Below the pieces are notes generated by a model that searched no databases, was not told where the DNA came from, and saw only the letters and a list, made by a program, of their open reading frames with translations. Positions 17,839 to 25,724 of a stretch of 64,000 nt of DNA are shown here, in pieces. The position numbers and the translations under genes are program-made. Numbering within the stretch: the first letter of the stretch is position 1; the number at the start of each line of letters is the position of its first letter. The DNA comes from Namhaeicola litoreus (GTDB lineage Bacteria; Bacteroidota; Bacteroidia; Flavobacteriales; Flavobacteriaceae): contig NZ_JBHTMY010000002.1 of NCBI RefSeq assembly GCF_042679565.1, forward strand, positions 806,001-870,000, read 5' to 3'.

Positions 17839-20433
17839 CTATTTTTTGATCAGCATTCTTTTTATTTCGTTAAGTTTCATTAGAGCTTCGATCGGTGTAA
17901 GGGTATCTATATTTGTGCGCATGATTTCATCTTTGATCTCCTCCAATAGAGGATCGTCTAACTGAAAGATACTCAACTGCAGATCTTCTTGCTTGTGTTG
18001 TCTTAGCTTTTCTTGCACATCTTCTGAGGCATGACTTTTTTCTAGTCTTTCTAAAATTTTATTCGCTTTAAAAACAACTTCATTAGGCATACCTGCAAGT
18101 TTCGCTACATGTATACCAAAACTGTGCTTCGACCCTCCCGGGACCAATTTCCTCAGAAAAATAACATTGTCTTTTAATTCTTTGACCGAAACATTGTAGT
18201 TCTTAATGCGGTCAAAAGATTCAGACATATCATTTAGTTCATGGTAATGTGTGGCAAATAGGGTTTTGGGTTTTGTAGGGTGATTGTGGAGATATTCTGC
18301 AATGGCCCAGGCGATAGAAATCCCATCATAGGTACTTGTACCGCGCCCAATTTCGTCTAACAAAATCAAACTTCGTTCTGAAAGATTATTCAAAATACTG
18401 GCTGTTTCATTCATTTCTACCATAAAGGTCGATTCACCCATCGAGATATTATCACTAGCGCCAACACGGGTAAAAATTTTATCTACAAGACCAATTTTGG
18501 CATTTTGAGCAGGGATATAACTTCCCATTTGAGCCAAAATAACAATAAGGGCTGTTTGTCTTAAAATAGCCGATTTACCGCTCATATTAGGTCCGGTAAT
18601 CATGATGATTTGTTGTTGGTTTCGGTTTAAAACCACATCATTCGCGATATAAGCTTCACCCGGAGGCAATTGTTTTTCAATCACCGGATGTCGACCGTTT
18701 TTTATATCTAAATCAGTGCTATCATCCAGAACGGGCTTGACAAAATTGTAATGGATAGCATTTTGGGCAAAAGCACAAAGACAATCTAAGCGCGCAATTT
18801 GAGACGCACTTTTTTGAATGGGCTGAACAAATTGTAACAAGAAATCGATTAATTGCCCGTAAATTTCTTGCTCTAATACAGCGATTTTTTCTTGAGCGCC
18901 TAATATTTTTGATTCATAATGTTTGAGCTCCTCTGTAATATATCGCTCGGCAGAAACCAAAGTCTGTTTTCTAATCCACTCTTCTGGCACTTTGTCTTTA
19001 TGGGTATTCCGTACTTCAATATAGTAACCAAAAACATTGTTAAAAGCGATTTTTAACGATGAAATTCCGGTTCTTTCTATTTCTCTTTCAACCATTTGAT
19101 CCAAATAGGATTTTCCTGAGGAAGAAAGTGAACGCAATTCATCAAGTTCTTCAGAAACACCTTCCGCAATGCTGTTTCCTTTATTGATATTTACCGGAGC
19201 ATTTTCATTTAATGTTTGACTGATCTTTTGGGTAAGTTCCGGACAAGGGTCCAGGTTATTGGCCAAATTTACCAACCCTTCGATTCCGCTTTTTAATCCG
19301 ATCTCTTTAATGGGGGATATTGCTAGGAGTGAGTTTTTGAGCATCACAACTTCTCTTGGACTAATTTTACCGGTTGCGACTTTAGAAATTAAGCGCTCTA
19401 AATCACTCATCGATTTAATTTGACCCCATATCTTTTCAAAATCGCTTTCCTTTTCGATCAAATATTTAACTATACTTTGTCTTTCCTTAATTTCTTGTAA
19501 ATCTTTTAAGGGTAGAGAAAGCCATCGGCGTAAGAGTCTTCCTCCCATGGGTGAAACGGTTTGATCGATGATGTCTAAAAGCGAAATTCCGTCTGCTGCA
19601 TTGGAGGCATGCAGTTCCAAATTGCGTAAAGTAAATCGATCCATCCAAACATATTTATCTTGATGAATCTGTTTGATTTGAGAAATATGAGAAATATTAT
19701 TGTGCTGTGTTTCTGATAAATAAAACAATACAGCTCCAGATGCGGTAATTCCATCTACAAGATCCTCGATACCGAAACCTTTGAGCGACTTTACTTTAAA
19801 ATGCTTACAAAGACTTTCATGGGCAAACTCGTGTTGAAATACCCAATCATCTAGGTAAAAAGTATAAAAATTAGCTTTGAATTGAGAGAATTTTTGTTTG
19901 AATTGCTTTTGAACCAAAACCTCACTGGGTTTGAAATTTTGCAATAACTTATCTATGTATTCTTCGTTTCCCTGCGCCGTAAGAAATTCACCCGTAGAGA
20001 TATCTAAAAAAGACACGCCGATGTACTTTTTTCCAAAATGAACAGCCGCCAAGAAATTATTGTTTTTTGATTGAAGGACCTCGTCATTTAAAGCAACACC
20101 TGGAGTAACAAGTTCAGTCACTCCTCGTTTTACGATGGTTTTGGTCATTTTGGGATCTTCCAACTGGTCGCAAATGGCCACGCGCAAACCGGCTTTGACA
20201 AGTTTTGGCAAGTAAGAATTTAAAGAATGGTGCGGAAATCCGGCTAAATGTGTTTCAGACGTACTGCCGGCTCCTCTTTTAGTGAGAACGATACCTAAGA
20301 TTTTTGAAGCATGAACGGCATCCTCACCAAAAGTTTCGTAAAAATCGCCCACCCTAAACAACAGCAGTGCATCAGGATATTTACTCTTGATCTTGTTGTA
20401 TTGCTGCATTAATGGAGTGACTTTTTTAGCCAA
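17839..20433 (-). CDS. mutS: DNA mismatch repair protein MutS
   Basis: The protein has 864 residues, full length. The N-terminal mismatch-binding domain has LLFRVGDFYETFGEDA with the Phe-x-Glu motif. The ATPase has Walker A GPNMSGKS (614-621), followed by STFMVEMNET and LLDEIGRGTSTYDG (Walker B and signature). It recognises mispaired bases and recruits MutL. No ATG precedes the conserved KKVTPLMQQYNKIK segment, so the start is TTG at 20433. It is divergent from the SpoU methyltransferase, a standard flavobacterial pair. Confidence 0.96.
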   Translation of the reverse strand: MAKKVTPLMQQYNKIKSKYPDALLLFRVGDFYETFGEDAVHASKILGIVLTKRGAGSTSETHLAGFPHHSLNSYLPKLVKAGLRVAICDQLEDPKMTKTIVKRGVTELVTPGVALNDEVLQSKNNNFLAAVHFGKKYIGVSFLDISTGEFLTAQGNEEYIDKLLQNFKPSEVLVQKQFKQKFSQFKANFYTFYLDDWVFQHEFAHESLCKHFKVKSLKGFGIEDLVDGITASGAVLFYLSETQHNNISHISQIKQIHQDKYVWMDRFTLRNLELHASNAADGISLLDIIDQTVSPMGGRLLRRWLSLPLKDLQEIKERQSIVKYLIEKESDFEKIWGQIKSMSDLERLISKVATGKISPREVVMLKNSLLAISPIKEIGLKSGIEGLVNLANNLDPCPELTQKISQTLNENAPVNINKGNSIAEGVSEELDELRSLSSSGKSYLDQMVEREIERTGISSLKIAFNNVFGYYIEVRNTHKDKVPEEWIRKQTLVSAERYITEELKHYESKILGAQEKIAVLEQEIYGQLIDFLLQFVQPIQKSASQIARLDCLCAFAQNAIHYNFVKPVLDDSTDLDIKNGRHPVIEKQLPPGEAYIANDVVLNRNQQQIIMITGPNMSGKSAILRQTALIVILAQMGSYIPAQNAKIGLVDKIFTRVGASDNISMGESTFMVEMNETASILNNLSERSLILLDEIGRGTSTYDGISIAWAIAEYLHNHPTKPKTLFATHYHELNDMSESFDRIKNYNVSVKELKDNVIFLRKLVPGGSKHSFGIHVAKLAGMPNEVVFKANKILERLEKSHASEDVQEKLRQHKQEDLQLSIFQLDDPLLEEIKDEIMRTNIDTLTPIEALMKLNEIKRMLIKK

Positions 20434-20471
20434 AGGAATTTGCTTTTATGTTGAAAAAAATGCCGTTCCTG

Positions 20472-20479
20472 CAAATATA
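20472..20479 (-). promoter_or_regulatory. -7 box of mutS
   Basis: Read on the minus strand this is TATATTTG, an exact TAnnTTTG match, about 38 bases before the TTG start of mutS. A -33 element is not obvious. Confidence 0.5.
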
Positions 20480-20595
20480 AAATTATTGCTGCGATATGAA
20501 CTCTACCGATGAAAAATATACGATCAATCTGGTTCGTTTTCAATTTTTGTTAATGGGAATTGATTAATTTCGCGGACGAAAATTAGATCGAAAGA

Positions 20596-21132
20596 ATGAG
20601 GAAATTGAAAAACAGCGAATTGGGTCGCTTGGAGATTCAAGAATTCAAAGAGGCTAAGAAAATACCGCTCATCATTATTTTAGATAATATAAGAAGCTTA
20701 AACAATATTGGCTCTGTTTTTAGAACCGCTGATGCCTTCTTGGTAGAAAAGATTTATCTCTGCGGCATTACAGCTCAGCCTCCACACAAAGAAATTCATA
20801 AAACCGCTTTGGGAGCAACAGAGTCTGTTACTTGGGAATACCGAGAAAATGTAATGGACCTCATCGCTGATTTACAAAATGAACGAGTTACGGTAGCATC
20901 GATTGAACAAGCTGAAAATAGTCTTTATTTAAACGAATTTAGTGCACAAGGAATAACAAGGTTAGCTGTTATTTTTGGGAACGAGGTGAAAGGCGTTCAA
21001 CAAAAGGTTGTAACGGCAAGTGATTTATGTCTTGAAATTCCTCAATTTGGAACCAAACACTCACTCAATATTTCTGTGAGTTGCGGTGTTGTTTTATGGG
21101 ATCTTTTTCAAAAATTTAAAAATGTAGTATGA
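20596..21132 (+). CDS. TrmH/SpoU family RNA 2'-O-methyltransferase
   Basis: The protein has 178 residues covering only the SPOUT catalytic domain. Motif 1 is LDNIRSLNNIGSVFRTADAF, motif 2 is IFGNEVKGV, and motif 3 is IPQFGTKHSLNISVSCGVVL, which forms the knotted SAM-binding site. It would methylate a ribose 2'-OH in tRNA or rRNA; the position cannot be assigned. The stop overlaps the next start by 4 bases (ATGA). Confidence 0.9.
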   Translation: MRKLKNSELGRLEIQEFKEAKKIPLIIILDNIRSLNNIGSVFRTADAFLVEKIYLCGITAQPPHKEIHKTALGATESVTWEYRENVMDLIADLQNERVTVASIEQAENSLYLNEFSAQGITRLAVIFGNEVKGVQQKVVTASDLCLEIPQFGTKHSLNISVSCGVVLWDLFQKFKNVV

Positions 21133-21713
21133 ATGATTTCAGTTTTTTTGTGCAAAGAGGCCTGTTTCATGTGTTAGATAAGAACGCCTACGACCATATT
21201 TTATTTTTAATCGCGCTGGTGGTGATTTATCAGTTCAAAGATTGGAAAAAAATATTGGCGATGATTACGGCTTTTACGATTGGACATACACTCACATTGG
21301 CATTGTCTGTCTTTCAAATTTTTAGATTAAAGTCAGAATGGATAGAGTTTCTTATTCCTCTCACAATTTTTGTAACGGGCATGGTAAATATTCTTTTCAT
21401 CAAAAGAAATCTCAAGAGTAAAGGCTTGTCTATCAATGTTTTTTTTGCCTTTTTCTTTGGTTTGGTACATGGCATGGGCTTTTCAGGTTATTTTGAAATG
21501 ATCGTCGGTAAAGCAGAAAACAAACTTTTACCTTTGATAGAATTTGCCTTAGGGATAGAATTAGCGCAAATGATAATTGTTTTCATTGTACTCTTGTTTG
21601 GCATAATTATTCAAAATATCTTTAAAGTTTCAAAAAGAGATTGGATTTTAGTCATTTCATCTATCGTTGCAGGAATGACGATTCCTATGCTTATTGAAAG
21701 GGTTTTTTGGTAA
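21129..21713 (+). CDS. HupE/UreJ-like membrane protein
   Basis: The protein has 194 residues and about six helices, matching the HupE/UreJ_2 family. Characteristic parts are DHILFLIALVVIYQFKDW, AFTIGHTLTLALS and FFGLVHGMGFSGYFE, with His residues in the membrane. HupE and UreJ proteins are linked to nickel or cobalt uptake for hydrogenase and urease, but this short flavobacterial type is found without those enzymes and none is near here. It overlaps the SpoU gene by 4 bases. Confidence 0.8.
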   Translation: MNDFSFFVQRGLFHVLDKNAYDHILFLIALVVIYQFKDWKKILAMITAFTIGHTLTLALSVFQIFRLKSEWIEFLIPLTIFVTGMVNILFIKRNLKSKGLSINVFFAFFFGLVHGMGFSGYFEMIVGKAENKLLPLIEFALGIELAQMIIVFIVLLFGIIIQNIFKVSKRDWILVISSIVAGMTIPMLIERVFW

Positions 21714-21780
21714 AAATTTAACAGAAATTGCACAGAGTTTTGGCGAAATTTGTCCAAATTGTCAAAGTGTGATACATGCG

Positions 21781-22206
21781 ATGAATAAGAGAAAGCAAAA
21801 AAAATATGATCTGGCTTATATGAGAATGGCCAGCGAATGGGCAAAATTGTCTTATTGCAAACGCCGTCAGGTTGGTGCGATTATTGTAAAAGATAAAATG
21901 ATTATTTCTGACGGGTATAATGGCACACCGAGTGGTTTTGAAAATAATTGTGAAGATGAAGAGGGATATACAAAATGGCATGTATTACACGCAGAAGCAA
22001 ACGCCATTTTAAAGGTAGCTAGATCTACACAATCTTGCAAAGAGGCAACATTATATATTACGATGTCACCTTGCAAAGAATGTAGCAAGCTCATCCATCA
22101 ATCTGGGATTACAAGAGTGGTTTACCAAACGGCGTATAAAGACATATCAGGACTTGAATTTTTAGATAGAGCCAATGTAGAATTGGTGCACTTGCATGAT
22201 GAATAA
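21781..22206 (+). CDS. Deoxycytidylate (dCMP) deaminase
   Basis: The protein has 141 residues of cytidine/deoxycytidylate deaminase fold. The zinc site is HAEANAIL with its catalytic Glu (about 70) and PCKEC (about 97-101). It converts dCMP to dUMP, supplying thymidylate synthesis; ComEB-type proteins of the same family are alternatives. ATG 21781 is preferred to the earlier in-frame start at 21694, which lies inside the HupE-like gene. The stop overlaps the next gene by about 8-11 bases. Confidence 0.9.
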   Translation: MNKRKQKKYDLAYMRMASEWAKLSYCKRRQVGAIIVKDKMIISDGYNGTPSGFENNCEDEEGYTKWHVLHAEANAILKVARSTQSCKEATLYITMSPCKECSKLIHQSGITRVVYQTAYKDISGLEFLDRANVELVHLHDE

Positions 22207-23791
22207 CAAAACGAAAATATTATTACCAATTTATATAGCCATAGCCGTTGTGCTAGGGATTTTTATTGGGACCAATTTAGATTATAAAAAAGAAACAGTC
22301 CTTTTGTTTGGGGGCAATTCCCAAGAAAAGAAAATCAAACGGTTAATTGATTTTATTCAATACGATTATGTTGATGATGTAGATACAGATAGCTTACTCG
22401 ATCATACCATCATGGATATGCTGAGTAAACTAGATCCGCATTCAACCTATATTCCTCCTCAAGACCTACAATCGATTACAGAAACCATGGAAGGTAAATT
22501 TGTTGGAATTGGCGTGCAATTTAACATGTTAAACGATTCGTTAACCGTGATAAAGGTGCTTAAAGATGGTCCAAGTGAAAGAGCAGGTTTAAAAGCTGGA
22601 GATAGAATTTTAACCGCCAACAACGACACCTTATACGGTAAAAAGCTCAACAACAATTACATTATTAAAACCCTCAAAGGAGAGCCAAATTCTAAGGTCG
22701 ATATAACCGTATACAGGAAAATGGAAAATCAAGAATTGCCGTTTACCATTATTCGAGGTGATGTGCCCATAGAAAGTGTAGATGCCGCCTATATGCTAAA
22801 CAATGAATTAGGATATATAAAAATAAACAAATTTGCGGCTTCTACTTATGATGAGTTTAAAGATGCACTAGATGATTTGTTAGAAGCAGGAATGAAAGAG
22901 CTCGTTTTGGACCTAAGACAAAATCCTGGTGGCTTTTTACAAGTAGCGACCAAAATAATTGATGAGTTTTTAGAAGATGGAAAACTAATTGTTTTTACCA
23001 AAAATAAGCGCGAGAAGGTAGATAAGACTTTTGCTACAGCCAAAGGAGATTTTGAAGAAGGGCAGGTATATGTGCTTTTAGATGGAGCTTCTGCCTCAGC
23101 AAGTGAAATCGTGGCTGGCGCTTTGCAAGACAATGATAAAGGAACTATAGTTGGAAGAAGATCCTTTGGCAAAGGGTTGGTTCAGCAAGAAATGGAATTG
23201 GGTGATGGTTCTGCGGTTAGATTGACAGTATCGAGATATTATACGCCAACAGGTAGATCCATTCAAAAACCGTATAGTGATGACGTGGAAGATTATTATG
23301 TTGAATATGAAAATCGTTATAATGAAGGAGAATTGTTGAGTAGAGACAGCATAAAAGTAAACGACACTTTAAAATATGTCACACCCAAAGGTAAAGTTGT
23401 TTATGGAGGAGGAGGAATTATCCCGGATGTATTTGTGCCACTAGACACCACCCAGTATATTGATCGGATTCATTATTCTCGCTTAAACACATTTGTTTTT
23501 GATTATATAGATAACCATAGAGAGCAATTCGACGGTCTCACTTTTGAAGAGTTTGATAAAAGCTTCGATAGCGATCAAAAGATTTATGAAGAATATTCTG
23601 AAGGGTTAAAAGACAGTTTTCACTACAAAGATTTAAAAGCTGATGAAAAAATGGTTCAGCTTTACCTCAAAGCATTGTTTGCGCAACAACTTTTCGATTC
23701 AAATGCATTTTATAAATTGATGAATAGAGAAGATGAAATGTTGAAAAAGGTGATGGATTTAGAAAAAAACGAAATTCCTATCAATCAATAG
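22199..23791 (+). CDS. Carboxy-terminal processing protease, S41 (CtpA type)
   Basis: The protein has 530 residues. An N-terminal membrane anchor (about 4-24) is followed by a PDZ domain (about 80-165, GVQFNMLNDSL...GPSERAGLKAGDRI) and an S41 core. The Ser of GASASASEI (about 298) and Lys of SFGKGLVQ (about 324) form the dyad. It is a second and shorter S41 protease than the Prc at 11.4-13.5 kb. ATG at 22199 and 22196 are both possible. It overlaps the dCMP deaminase gene, and its 3' end overlaps the convergent flavoprotein by 11 bases. Confidence 0.9.
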   Translation: MNNKTKILLPIYIAIAVVLGIFIGTNLDYKKETVLLFGGNSQEKKIKRLIDFIQYDYVDDVDTDSLLDHTIMDMLSKLDPHSTYIPPQDLQSITETMEGKFVGIGVQFNMLNDSLTVIKVLKDGPSERAGLKAGDRILTANNDTLYGKKLNNNYIIKTLKGEPNSKVDITVYRKMENQELPFTIIRGDVPIESVDAAYMLNNELGYIKINKFAASTYDEFKDALDDLLEAGMKELVLDLRQNPGGFLQVATKIIDEFLEDGKLIVFTKNKREKVDKTFATAKGDFEEGQVYVLLDGASASASEIVAGALQDNDKGTIVGRRSFGKGLVQQEMELGDGSAVRLTVSRYYTPTGRSIQKPYSDDVEDYYVEYENRYNEGELLSRDSIKVNDTLKYVTPKGKVVYGGGGIIPDVFVPLDTTQYIDRIHYSRLNTFVFDYIDNHREQFDGLTFEEFDKSFDSDQKIYEEYSEGLKDSFHYKDLKADEKMVQLYLKALFAQQLFDSNAFYKLMNREDEMLKKVMDLEKNEIPINQ

Positions 23792-24389
23792 CGTCGTGAA
23801 TCATGGTGTGTTTGCCATGGTTCCACTCGGTTAAAATATCTGTTGCTACTGCTGCACCACTGCCACAGGCAATGGCAAACTGACTTCTGTGTCCGGCTAA
23901 AACGCCAGCCACATACATATCTTTTTTAACTAAATGATCCGTATTTTTTAATTGGATGCGCTCTTTAACAGCTTCAATTTTCTGATGAGGAATAATAAAC
24001 TCTTTAATTCCAGCAATTTGATTCAGATTCGAGGGTCCAATAGCGATGACAATTTTTTTAGCGAAATAACTATTCTTATTGGTTTTAACAGCAAACACAT
24101 TTTGGTTTTGCTCAATGTTGACCACCTTTTCTTTTGTTATTTGCTTAATGTCAGGATAATATTTAGATAATTGATCAGCCCCTTTTTGTAGAATATCTTT
24201 TCCTAATAACCCCGGTTCCAATCCCAAAGCATTGTAAAAAACAGCTCTATCGAGAGCAGAGGAGCGCTGATGTAAAACGATACCAATTCTTTTTTCTTTT
24301 CCAAAAGGTTTGTTTTGAGCGGAACCTAAAACCAAAGCGCAAGACATACCTGCTGCCCCTCCGCCTAAAATTAAAACATCAAAAATCAT
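23781..24389 (-). CDS. NAD(P)/FAD-dependent oxidoreductase, thioredoxin-reductase-like
   Basis: The protein has 202 residues. The N-terminal dinucleotide-binding motif is VLILGGGAAGMSCAL, and the C-terminal MYVAGVLAGHRSQFAIACGSGAA matches the FAD-contact segment of thioredoxin-reductase-like flavoproteins. The redox CxxC pair is absent and the protein is shorter than thioredoxin reductase, so it is not a standard TrxB. Substrate unknown. ATG 24389 begins directly at the Rossmann motif; the longer frame from 24437 runs into the MarC gene. Confidence 0.8.
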   Translation of the reverse strand: MIFDVLILGGGAAGMSCALVLGSAQNKPFGKEKRIGIVLHQRSSALDRAVFYNALGLEPGLLGKDILQKGADQLSKYYPDIKQITKEKVVNIEQNQNVFAVKTNKNSYFAKKIVIAIGPSNLNQIAGIKEFIIPHQKIEAVKERIQLKNTDHLVKKDMYVAGVLAGHRSQFAIACGSGAAVATDILTEWNHGKHTMIHDAID

Positions 24390-24405
24390 GATCGTAAAGC
24401 ATAAA

Positions 24406-24990
24406 TTATGGCAAACTATTGAATAATCCCATGGCATTTGAAGCGAATAACTTCACGGCAATGGCCAATAAAATTACACCAAAAATCTTTCTCAACACAT
24501 TAATTCCACCCTTTCCTAAAATATGCTCTATTTTTTTTGAAGATTTTAAAACGAAATATACAAAGATCATATTGATAATAATGGCAATAATGATATTGAT
24601 GGTCTCAAACTCAGCTTTGATTGATAGCAAGGTAGTCATGGTTCCAGCTCCTGCAATGAGCGGAAAGGCGATAGGAACGATGCTAGCCGTCTCAGGATTT
24701 TCTTCTTTGTATAATTGAATCCCCAGAATCATTTCTAAGGCGAGGAATAAAATGACTAACGAACCCGCAACAGCAAAAGAATTGACATCAATACCAATTA
24801 GTTTTAGAATTTCTTCTCCTACAAACAAAAATGTAATCATAATGATCACTGCTACGATAGAGGCCTTTTCAGATTGGATATGACCAACTTTCTGTCGCAA
24901 ACTAATAATGATTGGAATGCTTCCAACAATATCAATCACCGCAAATAAAACCATCGATGCAGTAAGTATTTCCTTGAAATCTAGTACCAT
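24406..24990 (-). CDS. MarC family (UPF0056) membrane protein
   Basis: The protein has 194 residues and six hydrophobic helices. Family signs are FAVIDIVGSIPIIISL near the start and IVPIAFPLIAGAGTMTTLLS in the middle, which match the MarC segment rich in Pro and Gly. The molecular role of MarC proteins is unknown despite the name; a transporter role is possible. It is followed 16 bases later by the flavoprotein gene on the same strand and preceded by a TATCTTTG promoter box. Confidence 0.88.
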   Translation of the reverse strand: MVLDFKEILTASMVLFAVIDIVGSIPIIISLRQKVGHIQSEKASIVAVIIMITFLFVGEEILKLIGIDVNSFAVAGSLVILFLALEMILGIQLYKEENPETASIVPIAFPLIAGAGTMTTLLSIKAEFETINIIIAIIINMIFVYFVLKSSKKIEHILGKGGINVLRKIFGVILLAIAVKLFASNAMGLFNSLP

Positions 24991-25018
24991 AACAAAATGC
25001 TTATTTTTTTTGAGCGTG

Positions 25019-25026
25019 CAAAGATA
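25019..25026 (-). promoter_or_regulatory. -7 box of the MarC gene
   Basis: Read on the minus strand this is TATCTTTG, an exact TAnnTTTG match, 28 bases before the ATG at 24990. A TTTTG lies 16 bases further upstream as a possible -33 element. Confidence 0.6.
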
Positions 25027-25074
25027 GTCAATAATTCTACTTCAAAATCAATTATTTTTCTGATAAAATTGGGG

Positions 25075-25082
25075 TAAATTTG
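25075..25082 (+). promoter_or_regulatory. -7 box of the DUF3109 gene
   Basis: TAAATTTG matches TAnnTTTG and lies 19 bases before the ATG at 25102. Together with the minus-strand box at 25019-25026 it makes a short divergent promoter region. Confidence 0.55.
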
Positions 25083-25101
25083 CCAACAAATAATAGAGCA
25101 A

Positions 25102-25677
25102 ATGTTTCAAATTGATAAAACACTGGTTTCTGAAGATGTGATAGAAAAGCAATTTCTTTGTAATTTAAGTGCTTGTAAAGGAGCTTGTTGTATACATGGA
25201 GAGGCAGGGGCGCCAATTGAAAAAGATGAAAGGAAAATACTAGAACGTATTTATCCTACGGTTAAACCACTTTTAAGAAAGCAGGGACAGGATACCATTG
25301 AGAAACATGGCACCTATATTCAGAACGATGAGGGCGATTTTGAAACACCACTTATTGAGGGTGGTGAATGTGCCTATGTAATTTTCGACCACAAAAACAT
25401 TGCTCTCTGTGGTATTGAGCAGGCTTTTAATAAAGGACTAATTGATTTTAAAAAACCTATCTCTTGTCATTTATACCCTGTTAGGATCCAAGCGTTTTCT
25501 GAGTTTTCTGCCGTGAATTACAGTCATTGGGACATATGTAATGATGCCTGTGCATTGGGCAAAAGTATGGAGTTACCGGTGTATAAATTCTTGAAAGAAG
25601 CGCTCATTAGAAAGTTTGGTGCAGATTGGTACGAAGAATTGGAATTAGTGGCAGAGCAATATTATCTCAATAAGTAA
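25102..25677 (+). CDS. DUF3109 family Cys-rich protein
   Basis: The protein has 191 residues and no signal peptide. Conserved Cys clusters include CNLSACKGACCIHGEAG near the N-terminus, GGECAYVIF, IALCGIEQAF, ISCHLYPVRI and WDICNDACALG. This is the DUF3109 pattern, related to YkgJ-type Cys-rich proteins thought to bind zinc or an iron-sulfur cluster. Function unknown. It is probably monocistronic, since the next gene has its own leader of 47 bases. Confidence 0.85.
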   Translation: MFQIDKTLVSEDVIEKQFLCNLSACKGACCIHGEAGAPIEKDERKILERIYPTVKPLLRKQGQDTIEKHGTYIQNDEGDFETPLIEGGECAYVIFDHKNIALCGIEQAFNKGLIDFKKPISCHLYPVRIQAFSEFSAVNYSHWDICNDACALGKSMELPVYKFLKEALIRKFGADWYEELELVAEQYYLNK

Positions 25678-25724
25678 GTCTGATCTTTTATAATTCACAA
25701 AAGATTTGTTTATTTGACAGTGAA

